Shown: one piece after another, positions 11,301-20,579 of the stretch
Layout: each line of letters starts with the position of its first letter
Position numbering within the stretch: the stretch's first letter is position 1
Assembly (NCBI GenBank): GCA_003116995.1
Contig: BDSL01000077.1
Span: 124,001 to 188,000 of the forward strand
DNA: 64,000 bases
Reading direction: 5' to 3'
From: Yamagishiella unicocca
Lineage: Eukaryota; Chlorophyta; Chlorophyceae; Chlamydomonadales; Volvocaceae
Translations under genes and position numbers: made by a program
Notes under the pieces: generated by a model
What the model was told of the DNA's origin: nothing
The model's input: the letters and a program-made list of their open reading frames with translations, nothing else
The model's database searches: none

Positions 11301-14300
11301 TTGAGCACCACGGTCATCAGACCAGTTATCTTAGCTGGTACGACAAGACACGGTCCACGTGTGCACTATCAACCGCTGAACTACCGCCACCGTAACGGAA
11401 TTAAAGATGCCGACCGGTTCACAACCTCACACCAGCCAGTCAGTCAGTCAGTTAGTTCGTCCGCACTCGGTTGGAAACAGCGCACGCGGCATTACGCTGC
11501 CCCGTGCCCCAGTGTACGGCACTATTCGCGGTTGGGTTCCTCCCCCCGACCCCAAACACCCCCCCCGGAGAGCCTCCTCGCCGTTACCTTGCGCGAACGC
11601 ACACTCCACGCCGCTCCACACGCCACCAAAACGCACGCAGCGCCAACGAACAAACGGTTTCCGGTCCCCCGCCCTTCGCTCCAAACTGGGCAAGCGTGAT
11701 GCCCGGTCAACAGACATACAACGAAAAAACATGTCGGACACATGTCGGACACAAGCCCGCTGCCTCCGTCGTCCCTCCAGACACCACAAGGCTAACGGAC
11801 GCATATAACGGCATGATACACGTCGTAAGGTACAGCTCATTCCTTCAAGCAGGCGAGTTCGGATGCTAGCCCGCCATCAGCCGACGGCCTCATCCACGGC
11901 TCTCACATCCACGGCCGTCCTTACTGCTCGTCACTGACATGTATTACACAGGCAACACACCCGGGTCAGCCAGAATCGCCGGTGCTACATCGCACTGCAC
12001 CGCGTCCAACTCAGCACGCTGCGCCCTTCCACCCCTACCGCCATGCAACCACTTCACACGTCGTGTAGCCGGATCTCCTCGCCCTCCCCCCCCCGTGCAT
12101 GCACTCCCCGCCTCCCCGGCACCAGCAGCCACCTCCCGAGGGCCACCAGCACCCTGGCGCGCTAATGCAGCGCGGACGCCGAGGGCGGCCAGGTCCCAGG
12201 GGACGTCCAGCTGCGGCTGCCATCCCCGTGTTGCTATCATGCAGTACTGGCAGAGGCTAGACGGCACAAAACTACACTGCTCTGCCGTAGAGGCTCGTCG
12301 CGCGCTGTCGGCGTAGGGTAGCACGGCTTGTCACGTGGTCCCGACTTCCGGGCTGAGCTAGCGGGTGTTTCGTGACAGCCCTGCCCCGCCTCCGCCTCCG
12401 CCTGCGCAACACGCCTCCACCCGTCTACGCACCTCCATCAGGCTGAGATAGCTGAGATAGAGAAGGGACAACCAGAGTGAAAGCATCACCACCCTAGACG
12501 TAGGAAATGGGTCCCTCTAGGCTGCCCTCCGCGAATTGCCTGACGATGGGCTCGTCCGTGGTGTCAAACTCCTGAACGGTGCCCTCCCACACCACCTTGC
12601 CCTGGTGCAGGAAGATGATGCGGTCAACCGCGCGGCGGATTGTGGAGTGCTGGTGCGTCACAACGATGTAGCTGGAGATGCCGCTCGTCTTGCCGTCCGC
12701 GTCCGCGTCGGTGTTGTGCAAACTGCGCATCAGGTCCTCAACCACGGTGGAAGCCACGGGGTCGAGGCCTGCCGTCGGCTCGTCGTACATGATGACCTGC
12801 TCGGTGTCGCTGCGGAGGTCCGAAACCACCGCGCGGGCTAGCGCTACGCGCTTCTTCATGCCGCCGGACAGCTCGGCTGGGTACAAGTCCTCCACGCCGC
12901 GCAGGCCGACTTTTGACAAACTGTCCGCAACGAGCGCCTTAATCTTTTCATCTGGCAATGTGCTGTGCTCGTAGAGCAGGAAGCCGACGTTTTCGCCAAC
13001 TCTGAGCGAGTCAAATAGCGCAGCGTTCTGGAACACCATGCCCACGCGCAGGTGGCCGTCGTCGTTGTCGTCAGAAAGCAGGCCCTTCCGCTGCTTGCCC
13101 TGAATCTTAATAATTCCTCTGTCTGGTTGCAAGAGCCCGGCAGCAAGCCGAAGCGTCGTCGACTTTCCAGTGCCCGAAGCGCCGATAATTCCGACCGCCT
13201 CGCCGCGACGGATTTTAAACGTTGCACCACGAAGAATCGGCTTGTCTCCAAATGCCTTATAAACGTTCTGAAACTCAATGAGCACGTCATCATCAACTGG
13301 CGCCGGCAGCTCCGCCTCCGGCTGCGCCAATATTACGCTTTGCCCTTCCGTCAGCGCCGCTTTTAGGCCAAAGCGTTGCCTATGCTTACGTTGAGCTGTC
13401 ACGGCATATCGAAGTTGCTTTGCGACTACACTCCTGCCGAAATTGGCGCTGGCAGAATGTGCCGAGGTGGATGGCACTGGGAAGCACCGCATTCTCAAGC
13501 GTTCAATGGACCGTGTCAAGGTATTGAATGGTCTGGTGAAAATGAAGCCACAAAGATCTTTATTATGTTCTTTTCTTCCTACTTTGGTTGCATGCTGACA
13601 TGGCCGCCTCCGCATGTCTTCATTTCTGTTTTGTTGCAAAATTCCTCCCATTCCTTCCTCACGTACGTTTAGGGTGCGCATCACGTCTCGTTTTCCGCCG
13701 CATGGAACCCGGCCGTTAAAGAGACGCAGCTATCCTCCCCACCCCCAACCAAAAAGCCAAAACCTTTCCGCCCCCCACCCCACCCCACCTCAATAACCAT
13801 CCCACCGTCCCACCATCTCCGCCCTCTCCCAATAACACACACCTCCCAAGGGCCCCCTGCCTCCCCAGATCCCGCTACCTAGCGCCGACTCACCGACGTT
13901 CGGTCGTCCCACGATGGCCACCGACAGCGGCCTGTCCGCTGCCTCGTCCTGCTCCCCGCTGCTGGGCGGCGGCAGCAGCGCCATCATCGCATCCAGCATC
14001 TCGCCCGTGCCCGTCCCCGTGATCGCGGACAGGGCGTGCGGCTGCAGGCCCATGACCCAAAAGTCCGCCACCATCTGGTCGGCCTGCACACGTCCGCACC
14101 AGGGGGGGTCGCATACAAGAACAGGTAACTCGACATGGGAAGTGTAGCTGGCGCATAGCTCGGGGGGGGGTGCAATAATAGAACCGGTAACGCGACTGGG
14201 GAAATGTAGCGTGTGCATAGCCTTCGGACACCCGGGGGGGGGGTAGCGAGAAGACCTGGTTACACGACATTCGAAACGGAGGACAGGAACTAAACCAACT

Positions 14301-17094
14301 GGCGCGAAGAGGTTTCGGAGACGCGAGGGGAGCGCGGGCAACTTCGAGACCGTCAACACGCCCGCAGATGTACCTTCCACCAGAGCAAGTCTACTCCAAA
14401 CAGCTCGCACGAACAGCGTATGTATGACAAATAGAAACCCGGCCCTGTTTGGGTTGTGCAAGGCGGCTGACCTGCGCGGGTTGCGCCGCTATGCCGTCTG
14501 CTGCCATGAATCCAAAGATGGATCCAGCATGCCTTACATGGCCCAAGCCCGTACATCGCCCCCGTGCGGGCGGACCCTTGCAGCTACCCCGATCCCCCCG
14601 GGGGGGAGCCCTTGCGCCAGCCCCCCGGCGCCTGCTGGGTACACGGGTTTTCCGTGCAACTCGCCGCCTACTGTTTGCCGCCCCGTTGACCGGCCTCGCC
14701 CCCCCCCGCTTGCCTTTGCGGAGTTCTCGCATTTGTTGACCGCCAGCAGGACTGGCTTCAGGGGGTGGTTGGAACGCAGCCAGGACAGGATCTCCTGGTC
14801 TCCAGCCTGGGGAGCAGGGGGACCACGGGGGGGAGAGAGGGGAAGGGGGGGTTGCAAAACCAGGTTATTCGACGTGGCAAGCATTCCACTGAGCACTGAG
14901 CTACGTGGTTCGTGCCCACAACTCATTCCCTTTTGGCCTCCCAAACAACTCAACTCTCTTTTCACCATAAAACCCTGAAACCCTTCCTCCCCCTGCCCCT
15001 GCCCCTCCGCTCCCCTGCCTTTCCTCCCGCACCTGAATCCCCGACTGGCCGTCCGCCAGCAGAATGACCATGTCCGCCTCCGTAACACCTGGAGGGGCGA
15101 GGGGAGGGGGCAGGGCAGGGGAGAGGGAGGAGGGCGGAAGGGCGGGCGAGCAGGGGGAATGGGCGAGGATGGGAAGGCAGGCCGTGATGAGGTCATGTAG
15201 CCACAAGAAAATCATCCCCCCAGGAACCCATGGTCCTCGTGGACCACCCATCATCACACCCAGCCCCCAACCCAACCCCAAACCCAACCCACCCACCCGC
15301 CCGCCCTCCCACCCCACCCCAATTTCCCCAGTCGCGTTACCGGTTCTATGATTGTAATCCCAATTTCAAACGTGCGTACCCAACGTTTCCTAATCGGCTT
15401 TCTTTTTCAGTGCCGACCCACGTGTTTCCCCTCATTCCCCACCTGGACCTTCCCAACCCTCCCCACCCACCCGCCGCCGCCTGCCGCTCAATAGCCTCCG
15501 GGAGCCCCTCCGCTGAGATCGATTTCATGGCCGCCTTGCGAACGTCGGGGGGAAGCCGGGTGGCGTCCGACATGAGGCCGCCTGCGGCAAGCCACACACG
15601 GATTCACCGGGGCGGGAGCAAACCCGTGATTCGGTGGCACAAACGGATGCGGGGAGATGATGATACGGTTGGGCTCGGAGGCGAGGGAAATACGGACGGC
15701 CAGACAATTGGGTCGGCGGGGAGGATAGGACGGCGGGGGGGTTGCGACTGGGTTTTGGCGGCACGGCGTGGAGCACGGCGGCGAAGGCCCGGGTGACACT
15801 CGGTGCCGGCATCCTGCACCTGTGAGCCTTGGACACCACCCTGCCCTGCCCCCCACCGCCTGGCTATCCACCCAGCACGGCCGCCATCGCCACCCAGACC
15901 CTGCCCTGGCCCTGCCGGCCTGCTACTCGCCGGCCAGTCCCCTGTCCACCACCTCCTCATAACCGCCCCTGCGGAATGCAAACTGAAGCGCTTCTTATAA
16001 ACTCGTCTCCGGCTAGTTTTTCCGCGCCTCCTTCTCCCACACCGTGTACACGGATTTTGCCCAGCCAGCCACCCAGCCAGCCACCCAGCCAGCCACCCAA
16101 CCAGCCACCCAGCCACCCCCCAGTTCTTTTCCGTGCACGGGGTCTTCCTCGCAATCCGCCCAGCCCCCCAGCCCCTCAGTCCCCCCCCGGACCCCCAGCC
16201 CCTCAGCCACCCCCAGCCCCCCAGCCCCTCAGTCCCCCCCCCCAGGCCCCCACCCACCCGTGTCGATGAGGACGAAGTCCTTGTCACCCCAGAAGGCCCG
16301 CGTGTAGAGGCGGTCCCGGGTGACTCCAGGGTGGTCGAACACCACCGCCACAGCCGACCCGGCGATGCGGTTGAACAGCGCCGACTTGCCCACGTTGGGG
16401 CGGCCCACGATGGCAATCTATGCGGGGCCGGGAGGGAGTGGCGAGAAGACCCGGGGTCAGGACGACATAGGAGACGGAGGGCAGGAGCTATAGTGTACTC
16501 GACAAAGGGAGGGCGGGGGAGGCGAAGAAACCCGTGTAGCGGACATAGGAGGAGGAGGTGGAGGGGGAGGGTTTCGAGGAAGACCCGTGGATGCGAGAAA
16601 AAACCGTCTAGAAAAGACGAGGGGGAGGGGAGGGGCATAGGGACGTCTCATGGCGTGCCGCTACGGCCAGACTGAATTGGGGGGCCGTGTGTGCGGGGGG
16701 TTTGGCATACAAACTCGGTTACACGACGCGGGTATAATAGCTGGCGCATTGCCATGCGGGGCGGGATGGATGGATGCTTGGGGCCTCGAGGCCAACAGCC
16801 TGCCTCCGAAACCCGCAGCCTGCCGTACGCGTCCCCTCCCCGGGCTGGGACCTCCCAGGTCCCGACACACCTTGGGCAGGTGCTCGTCCGGGATCTGCCG
16901 GCGCCGCTTGCTTCGCGGCATGTAGCCGTCCGGCCCGTCGGACAGCGTCAGACCCGCGGCGGTGTTGCCGCTGTTGCTGCTGCCGGCGGTGCCGCTGCTG
17001 CGGCGCTGCGCGAGACGGGCCTGACGCGCCGCGATCTCTGCGGCGGAGGCGCCGAAGGGGAGCAGCTGCTCGTCGTCGATGTCCTCCTCCTCCT
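8373..17094 (-). CDS. DER: Der/EngA-type double GTPase, probably plastid-targeted
   Basis: Exons (minus strand, high to low): 17094-16871, 16417-16258, 15581-15471, 15088-15033, 14806-14714, 14083-13894, 10519-10245, 9849-9675, 9269-9100, 8911-8809, 8590-8373. All phases agree across the introns. The product has an acidic leader ending in IPDEHLPK, GTPase domain 1 (G1 GRPNVGKS, G3 DTGG, G4 NKCE), GTPase domain 2 (GRPNVGKS split by the long intron, G3 DTAG, G4 NKWD) and a KH-like C-terminal domain: the EngA/Der order. Der assembles the large ribosomal subunit, and plant homologues act in chloroplasts. Exon 1, which should hold the transit peptide, is not resolved; it must end in phase 1 upstream of 17094 (an ATG at 17449 is one candidate). 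At least 591 residues are encoded from 17094. The intron after 14714 uses a GC donor. The tail is an unusual Gly/Arg-rich stretch. Confidence 0.92.
9551..9629 (-). repeat. Dispersed intronic repeat, family R1
   Basis: In the Der intron between exons 9675 and 9269. It contains CTCCAGCATGCATCTCAAAA, then a GTTCTACACGG box, GGTTTTTTC, GCATCCACGGGCCTTCCTCG. The same blocks in the same order recur in introns of other genes in both orientations. A partial copy in the opposite orientation lies at about 9308-9352. Confidence 0.8.
10520..13893 (-). other. Long Der intron hosting a second gene
   Basis: The donor at 13893 (GTGAGT) splits the P-loop codon Gly of domain 2, and the acceptor before 10519 restores it: GRPNVG joins [10 protein letters not shown] with exact phase. 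This 3.4-kb intron is much longer than the others in the gene and contains the complete TGD3-like gene. The portion 10526-12490 downstream of that gene carries ACCCC repeats and G-runs and no other recognisable gene. Confidence 0.9.
12494..13492 (-). CDS. TGD3: TGD3/MlaF-like ABC transporter ATPase, intronless and nested
   Basis: A single open frame without introns encodes an ABC ATPase: Walker [10 protein letters not shown] at residues 104-112, Q-loop [11 protein letters not shown], signature LSGGMKKR at 208-215, Walker [14 protein letters not shown] from 233 and H-loop VVTHQ. This pattern is that of MlaF and plant TGD3, the ATPase of the TGD1-2-3 complex that moves lipid from the ER to chloroplast thylakoids. 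The chosen start (ATG at 13492) gives about 45 residues rich in Ser, Ala, Arg and Lys with few acids, as expected for a transit peptide; the frame stays open to 13684 but the added residues look like leader DNA. It sits wholly inside an intron of the Der gene on the same strand. Total about 332 residues, similar to plant TGD3. Confidence 0.9.
   Translation of the reverse strand: MRCFPVPSTSAHSASANFGRSVVAKQLRYAVTAQRKHRQRFGLKAALTEGQSVILAQPEAELPAPVDDDVLIEFQNVYKAFGDKPILRGATFKIRRGEAVGIIGASGTGKSTTLRLAAGLLQPDRGIIKIQGKQRKGLLSDDNDDGHLRVGMVFQNAALFDSLRVGENVGFLLYEHSTLPDEKIKALVADSLSKVGLRGVEDLYPAELSGGMKKRVALARAVVSDLRSDTEQVIMYDEPTAGLDPVASTVVEDLMRSLHNTDADADGKTSGISSYIVVTHQHSTIRRAVDRIIFLHQGKVVWEGTVQEFDTTDEPIVRQFAEGSLEGPISYV
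16058..16118 (+). repeat. CAGCCAGCCACC minisatellite
   Basis: About five copies of a 12-bp unit in a Der intron, followed by C-rich CAGCCCCTCAGTCC-type repeats to about 16255. Confidence 0.8.
16565..16620 (+). repeat. Dispersed intronic repeat, family R1
   Basis: Within the Der intron 16418-16870. It reads TTTCGAGGAAGACCCGTGGA, then TGCGAGAAAAAACCG, then TCTAGAAAAGACG. This is the opposite orientation to the copy at 9551-9629. Confidence 0.75.
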
Positions 17095-17713
17095 CTGGAA
17101 TGTCCAGAGGGGGAGGGGCGGCGGGGCGGCGAGGGTGGCGAGGGCGGCGAGGGTGGCGAGGGCGGCGAGGGGCAAACGTGAGAGCAACTCAGGTGGGGCG
17201 TGGAAGGAGATTAGGAGAGCTTGGCGGAGCGGCCCCAAGAGCGCGGTTGTGGGGCTGACAGGACGGGTGTGGTGTCCACATTGTGCCGGAGTAACTCTCG
17301 GGTGAGTTTCTGGTGACAAGCAGTCCGCCGCCAGGAGACGAGGAGCTGGAGCTGTCCCGCGGCTATATGAGCAGGGATACGGGCGGGGGCGGTACGGCAG
17401 CGCGCGGCCGGGACCAGCCACGGGTGCATCGTGGGCGCGGGGGCGGGGGGGCGGGGGGGCTGGGGGCGCACAGGCACATCGCAGCCGTCAAGGGGCTCGA
17501 CTGCCGGGCCGGACGACGAATGGCGACGCGGGGGTGACGACATGAGCACTGCCAGAAGGCCAGTTGGAGAGAGAGGTTGTCATGACACGTCCATTAGGGC
17601 ACAGTCCCCGAAGAATCGCATAGGCTGGAAGGAGGCTGGGCACAAAGGGGGAAGGTGCAAGTGCGGCGGCTTCCGCTAGCATACCGCGCGCGTGTATCCG
17701 AACCCCACGACCG

Positions 17714-18001
17714 TTAACGCAGGCCCCGCGAACCTTCGAGGTAATCCTGCACGTCAGTTAGCCTAGCCACCAAGGACGCCGCGATTCGGTCGAACATCGC
17801 AGCCTCCTCTTTGCTTATGCCCTCCACGAATTCTATGGACGACTGCACGCGACTCAAGTTGCGCCGCTGTTGTTGCTGATTTGCAATTGTCTTCGCCGGA
17901 TAGGCAACGAATGGAACCGGTGCCACTACCACAGGCCGGCCTGTTCGCAGGACGCCAATTGACGGCGCCCTGCCCTGAGCGGCCAGCACGCCGAATTGCA
18001 T
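17714..18001 (-). CDS. Unassigned ORF, possibly a 3' exon of SPC25
   Basis: A 95-codon frame with protein-like composition in its second half (NLSRVQSSIEFVEGISKEEA and following, two likely amphipathic helices). A splice acceptor (GCTCAG) before 17974 would join it in frame to the SPC25 exon ending at 18381 (donor CAG/GTTGCG), adding about 86 residues after the Spc25 domain. Against this, SPC25 has an in-frame stop at 18354 with a TGTAA signal at 18072-18076, which gives a natural family-like end. It could be an alternative exon, a separate small gene starting at 18001, or noncoding. Confidence 0.35.
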   Translation of the reverse strand: MQFGVLAAQGRAPSIGVLRTGRPVVVAPVPFVAYPAKTIANQQQQRRNLSRVQSSIEFVEGISKEEAAMFDRIAASLVARLTDVQDYLEGSRGLR

Positions 18002-18071
18002 TTGTCCCGACAGGCAGTTAGAGCCGTAAACGCTGTATTTGTGAGAGCTGTCGGAACCGTTTCACGCTTGT

Positions 18072-18076
18072 TTACA
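18072..18076 (-). terminator. TGTAA poly(A) signal for SPC25
   Basis: TGTAA on the minus strand, 278 bases past the stop at 18354. It supports a transcript that ends here and does not continue to 17714. Confidence 0.45.
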
Positions 18077-18353
18077 GTGATGTGGTCTACAGCTGCGTAA
18101 GCCGTGAGACAGTAACAGGCGTCTCTCCTTCCTCTCAGGAATAAGATTTTATAACGAGAAATATAACCACGTTCAAGGTTTACACGTATGCGTAAGTCGG
18201 CGCGCTCGGCCACAGCGCGTCCAGCCACCTTCCGTCGTCCCGTCGTGCATCCTGCTTGTACACAGCCATCACTTCTCCCACAGCATCCATTGAATAACAC
18301 GACTGTCGGTTTCGCACGCGTATATTCTGTATGCGTCTTTTTTTTGCAGGAGT

Positions 18354-20182
18354 CTACAGCCCATGCGACTGCCGCGCAACCTGAACGAAACCTGCCCGAA
18401 CCCCCTTGACGAACACGGCGAAGTCGTTTGTCCGGTTGACCTCCGCAGTGAGTTCCTCCAGGCCCGGCACCAAGGGCTCGCATCTTGTTACTGCAACACA
18501 GGCGAGCGATTTCGGGCCACCAAGCCCACTGTTTGCGTCAGCGCGGTTCAGACAATACTCAAGTGCCTGGGTGCGGCTACACGGGACTAGCGCATGCCGA
18601 TGCGGCTACAAACGACCAGCGCAGGGAAAACTCGCCGGCCTCACCCTGATACAGGTCGCCCAGGATACGGACGGATAGGCAGAACTCCTTCGCGTGGTCG
18701 TACGCGTCCACGTGTGTCATCACCAGGCACAGCTCGTCTGGTCACGGGGATGTTATCACGACAGGATGGTGTCATCGTTCAACGTGCAAGGCGTAGGACA
18801 AACCCTTGACTGACGGCAACATCCATTAACCTCTTAACTGTCGTCACCCCTCCACATATCCCACGGCCGCCTACCTTGCCCGTGCCGGAAACGAAGGCAG
18901 AACCGGTCTCCAAAGAGCGACACCGCGCGCCGCAGGTAGTCCAGCTGCCGCTGTTTTTGCTTCTGGCCGCTCTCCAGCTCTGCAATTTCGTGGGTAAACC
19001 TCTCAGCGACTCTTAACCACGACATAGTTGTTTGTTCGTCTTCCGCCAGGACAGCTCGGAGGTATCGTAGGTATCTTGGCCAATACACAAGCAGCCGGCA
19101 GCGCTAATGCAAGCGCGTCGGCACGCACCTGCAACTTGCTGGCGGTACTCGTCCTGCTGCCGTTGAAACTGGGCATGCGAGGCCTCGAGCCGCTTTTCCG
19201 CAGTGCTTGCCTCCACGTTCGCGCTAGCCATGCCAGCTTGCACACGCTGCAGTTCCTGCTCCTCGTCTTGCACGCCTGCAGGGTACGGCCGAACTTTGTT
19301 GTCACTTGCCTGCGCATTTGAGCTGGGCGTGGTGACGTGCACCAAAGCGGAGCCGAAGATTCATGGCTGGATTACGCTGAAATGAAATGCAAGGTCAACC
19401 CGCCTGCGTGCTCCGCGACAAGAGGAGGCAGTGGACAGTGCTGCTGGGTAACGAGGTGGCATCCTGGACGTTTTGAGCGTACTGTACATTACGAACCCCA
19501 ACCGGTAGATACGAGTTTCCCGAAAGGGGGATTTCGGTGCACCACATGGAGAGAGCTGGTTCTAGTCCAAGCTGGCTACTTCTACTCGGGTGTATTGCAG
19601 GTAGCAACTCCAGCTGTCCTCTGGGTCGCTCGAGGCTGTAGGTTGTGTGTCACTCGTTACAATATATCAGGTTGCAATCACGCTTGTCAAGCTGCAACAA
19701 TGACATGTCCGCGCTCAAAACCTTTAAGAAACACGCGCTACGTGGCAGCTGAATTATGTGGAGAGGTCCACGAGGGATGAGCCGCCTGTCGGTGCTAAGG
19801 TATACCCCTTATGGCCCAAGCAAGGACACGGGACTCACGCTTGCATGTCTGCTCTACAGCCATTTGGAGCTGGGCCTTCAGACCTTGCAAATTGTTGAGC
19901 TTGTCTGCGCAAGAGGCCAAAAGTGGTAGTGTTTCAGCAGATACTGTATATTTAGGGTCCCTGAGTGAAGGGAAAAGACTGCCCCGTACCGGTCTGGTCT
20001 TGCATAAAGGCTTTGTGGTGGTCTTTGCGGTCCGAGGCCACCTGCATCCGTGCAGCTGCCCAATCCAAAACTTTTCGACGTGTTCGAGAAAGTTCCGCCT
20101 CCAAATCCGCCAGGTCCAGGGACATTTTGCTTCTCGGGGCGTCGTTAGGGCTGCCGCTTTGGGCTTTGGGCTTCGGGCTGGG
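18354..20182 (-). CDS. SPC25: Kinetochore protein SPC25 (NDC80 complex)
   Basis: Exons (minus): 20182-19990, 19904-19839, 19275-19129, 18979-18875, 18737-18645, 18490-18354; phases agree throughout. The likely start is the ATG at 20125 (MSLDLADLEAELSRTRRK). The first about 120 residues form a coiled coil rich in Gln/Glu/Lys. It is followed by a domain matching the Spc25 C-terminal fold: FRHGQDELCLVMTHVDAYDH, then KEFCLSVRILGDLYQV, RCEPLVPGLEEL, RTNDFAVFVKGVR. These correspond to the conserved THID...F.....YEV..C.P.L......TN.F..F....R pattern of Spc25. SPC25 pairs with SPC24 and anchors the NDC80 complex to the inner kinetochore. The frame ends at 18354 (VRAGFVQVARQSHGL); alternative splicing to an exon at 17974-17714 is possible. 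A further 5' exon near 20480-20440 cannot be excluded. Confidence 0.85.
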
Positions 20183-20579
20183 CTGTCAAACGGACCGGGT
20201 CCAGGATAACAGATGCAATTATAGGAATGCAATTGATAATGTATGGTTGTGTTATCATGAGAGCGCGGGTGTGCGTGAAGTGCCATTGTACGCAGCTGGC
20301 AACCTGAATTGAAACAACAAGTACGGCGGTCTTTGCCTCCTGTACCCGTGACCAACCAAGGTTGCTTATTTTCATAACAATGTTCAATCTGTTACTGCGG
20401 CAGTAGGCCGCGGAGCAGTCAGCTGCACTCACTTCCCCATCGCCGATCTTTACCAAAGAACTAAACGCGCTGCCGGAATTTTAGTTGCTTACCTAGCTTG
20501 CTGTGCCAAAGGCAACTAGAGGGGGGTGGTGCGGCCCCGTAGGTGTTAGCCCGCAGCCCTAGCAAGGCAAGCGCCAACG
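20183..20579. promoter_or_regulatory. Shared upstream region of SPC25 and the myosin gene
   Basis: The SPC25 start (20125-20182, minus) and the myosin ATG (20580, plus) are divergent and about 400 bp apart, so this short stretch must hold both promoters or the 5' leaders. No TATA box or other named element was recognised. Confidence 0.4.

Noticed and set aside
15604..16638. Long 344-codon minus-strand frame
   Set aside because: It runs through Der exon 16417-16258 in the wrong frame and through Pro/Gly repeats. The correct frame gives GTPase motifs in separate exons.
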